Shown here: one piece after another, positions 62,920-64,000 of the stretch
Layout: each line of letters begins with the position of its first letter
Numbering within the stretch: the stretch's first letter is position 1
Source: Bacteroides stercorirosoris
Lineage (GTDB): Bacteria > Bacteroidota > Bacteroidia > Bacteroidales > Bacteroidaceae
NCBI RefSeq assembly: GCF_900142015.1
Contig: NZ_FQZN01000014.1
Span: 62,001-126,000, forward strand
Reading direction: 5' to 3'
Length of the DNA: 64,000 nt
Program-made: the position numbers and the translations under genes
Notes under the pieces: model-generated
Database searches by the model: none
What the model saw: the letters and a program-made list of their open reading frames with translations, nothing else
Told to the model about the DNA's origin: nothing

Positions 62920-64000
62920 ATGAAACTAATTAACCGATTATCAGTAATGGCTGCCGTGGTAAGTACCATGTTCTTAGCCAGTTGTGCGGATGATGTGTAC
63001 GATCCCAGTAAGGAACCGCAGACACCACCAGCAGAAAATCCTTTTGGGGAAGGCTTTGCAGCCCCGGATGGCTTTGGCTGGACCATGATTAGCCCCGTAA
63101 AGCTCAATGTTGAGGTAAAAGATGATTTCAATGGTCAGTATAAGTACTTGATTGAAGTATTTGCCACCAATCCATTGCATGATGAAGACGCAACTCCTAT
63201 TGCAGCAGGTGTAGCAAACAAGAATGCAAGTTACATTGCAGAAATCAATGTACCTACAACCATTGAAAAACTATACATTCGTCAGACAGACCCGAAGCAA
63301 CGAAAAGAAGTTTACGCACGTGCAGTTCCGGAAAATGGCGGTTCAATGGATTGCAAGTTGTACTATACCGGAGTTGATACAAAAGCCACAGGAAATACAG
63401 GTTCAGCATTCGAAGCTGCTAAACGAGCAGGTTTTGTGGAACCGGCTCATAAGGACAGCGAAGACCTCAAGCCTCTTTATGATGAAACAAAGATAATACC
63501 TGAAGTACCCGCTGTTTCAGACGGCTATGTCCAGTATAATCCGGGAGCATTAAACGCCGGAGCTAAATTCATTATCGGAACGGAATATACAGAAGACGCT
63601 CCTTTTAAAGATATTTTAAGAGTTTACGGAGATAACGGCAGAGCAACCGTATTCGTTCAGGGAGTATGGGATTTATCCGCCTCTGGTAAAAAACTAACCT
63701 CCAGGCTTGATATTTATATCATGAATGGCGGTAAAATAATTGGTACAAGCGATTTCACAATCGAACCCCAAAACACCCTTACTATTCAGAGCGGAGGAAG
63801 CATTGAATCAAAAGGTGGCACCTTCAATTTAGGATGTTCAACTAAAGTTTATGGTTCCATTGATGCAACAAACGTTTTAGTAAATGAAGGAGGAGCACCG
63901 GAAATATATATTGGCGAAAACGGAAATATCAAAGTTACTGAAACCGCTCGCTTCAATAATGCTCAAGTATTTAACTACGGTGTATTGAGCGCAAATAAAC
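62920..64000 (+). CDS. Large cell-surface lipoprotein, N-terminal 360 codons (cut by window edge)
   Basis: Start ATG at 62920. Signal peptide with lipobox FLASC (Cys22), then DDVYDPSKEPQTPPAENPFGEGF. The first domain (about 50-110, GFGWTMISPVKLNVEVKDDFNGQYKYLIEVFATNP ... LYIRQTDPKQRKEVYARAV) resembles the N-terminus of Bacteroides proteins annotated with a C-terminal LruC/DUF4842 domain, which is a tentative match since that end is missing. Residues about 280-360 show repeated short Gly-rich strands (NTLTIQSGGSIESKGGTFNLG, EIYIGENGNIKVTETARFNN) as in a right-handed beta-helix. Probably surface-exposed or adhesive. Confidence 0.75.
   Translation, partial: MKLINRLSVMAAVVSTMFLASCADDVYDPSKEPQTPPAENPFGEGFAAPDGFGWTMISPVKLNVEVKDDFNGQYKYLIEVFATNPLHDEDATPIAAGVANKNASYIAEINVPTTIEKLYIRQTDPKQRKEVYARAVPENGGSMDCKLYYTGVDTKATGNTGSAFEAAKRAGFVEPAHKDSEDLKPLYDETKIIPEVPAVSDGYVQYNPGALNAGAKFIIGTEYTEDAPFKDILRVYGDNGRATVFVQGVWDLSASGKKLTSRLDIYIMNGGKIIGTSDFTIEPQNTLTIQSGGSIESKGGTFNLGCSTKVYGSIDATNVLVNEGGAPEIYIGENGNIKVTETARFNNAQVFNYGVLSANK

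Overview
The window looks like chromosomal DNA of a gut Bacteroides (Bacteroidota). Promoters carry the Bacteroides -7 motif TAnnTTTG with an occasional TTTG-like -33 box. Many secreted proteins carry lipoprotein signals ending in Cys. The gene neighbourhoods (fucRIAKXP; glmS-purF-carAB facing gltBD-asnB; dapF-dapL-porin-glnK-amtB-glnA; trpBEGDCFA) are those I associate with this genus. I saw no rRNA, tRNA, CRISPR array, phage or transposase gene. The left and right edges cut through an acyltransferase and a large lipoprotein.

Layout. 1-674: membrane acyltransferase (cut). 864-2309: S41 protease lipoprotein. 2359-8319 (minus): five-gene efflux system (TolC, HlyD-type lipoprotein, double ATPase, two ABC-2 permeases), divergent from an AraC regulator at 8506-9399. 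9421-12537 (minus): a hybrid two-component sensor interrupted by one in-frame TAG. 12805-19649 (minus): L-fucose catabolism with its GntR repressor and two identical 18-bp putative operators. 19841-20618: zeta-toxin-like kinase with a small partner. 20747-28886 (minus): glmS-purF-carA-carB. 29274: lspA. 30225-38060: gltB-gltD-asnB. 38384-42894: polyamine transporter potABC and potD. 42956: phosphodiesterase. 44102-51269: lysine/cell-wall genes dapF-dapL, then porin-glnK-amtB-glnA for ammonium capture. 51503: S37 peptidase. 52969: DUF308 membrane protein. 53610: a 35-codon membrane peptide. 53821-60662: trp operon with a classical Trp-codon leader and attenuator. 60846-61503: MntA/HepT toxin-antitoxin pair. 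61571: asparaginase. 62920-end: lipoprotein.

The central 40 kb is dominated by glutamine, glutamate and ammonium chemistry: ammonium entry (AmtB, GlnK), assimilation (GlnA, GltBD), five glutamine-amide transferases (GlmS, PurF, CarA, AsnB, TrpG), and amide hydrolysis (AnsA). It reads as one nitrogen-economy region.

The most unusual content is intergenic. (1) Two loci (12646-12768, 38067-38211) carry a 12-13-base unit AATGCCACACTTC at a strict 22-bp period, first forward then inverted, forming perfect 33-bp inverted repeats. (2) A 166/173-bp REPIN-like element with terminal hairpins is present twice in opposite orientation (41394-41559, 52801-52973). The copies differ by exactly one 7-bp unit and one base, and bracket 11.2 kb; a hairpin-only relative supplies the gltD stop codon. 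(3) Many gene junctions carry short tandem repeats with 7-bp periodicity but locus-specific unit sequence, often overlapping the stop codon of one gene and abutting the start of the next.
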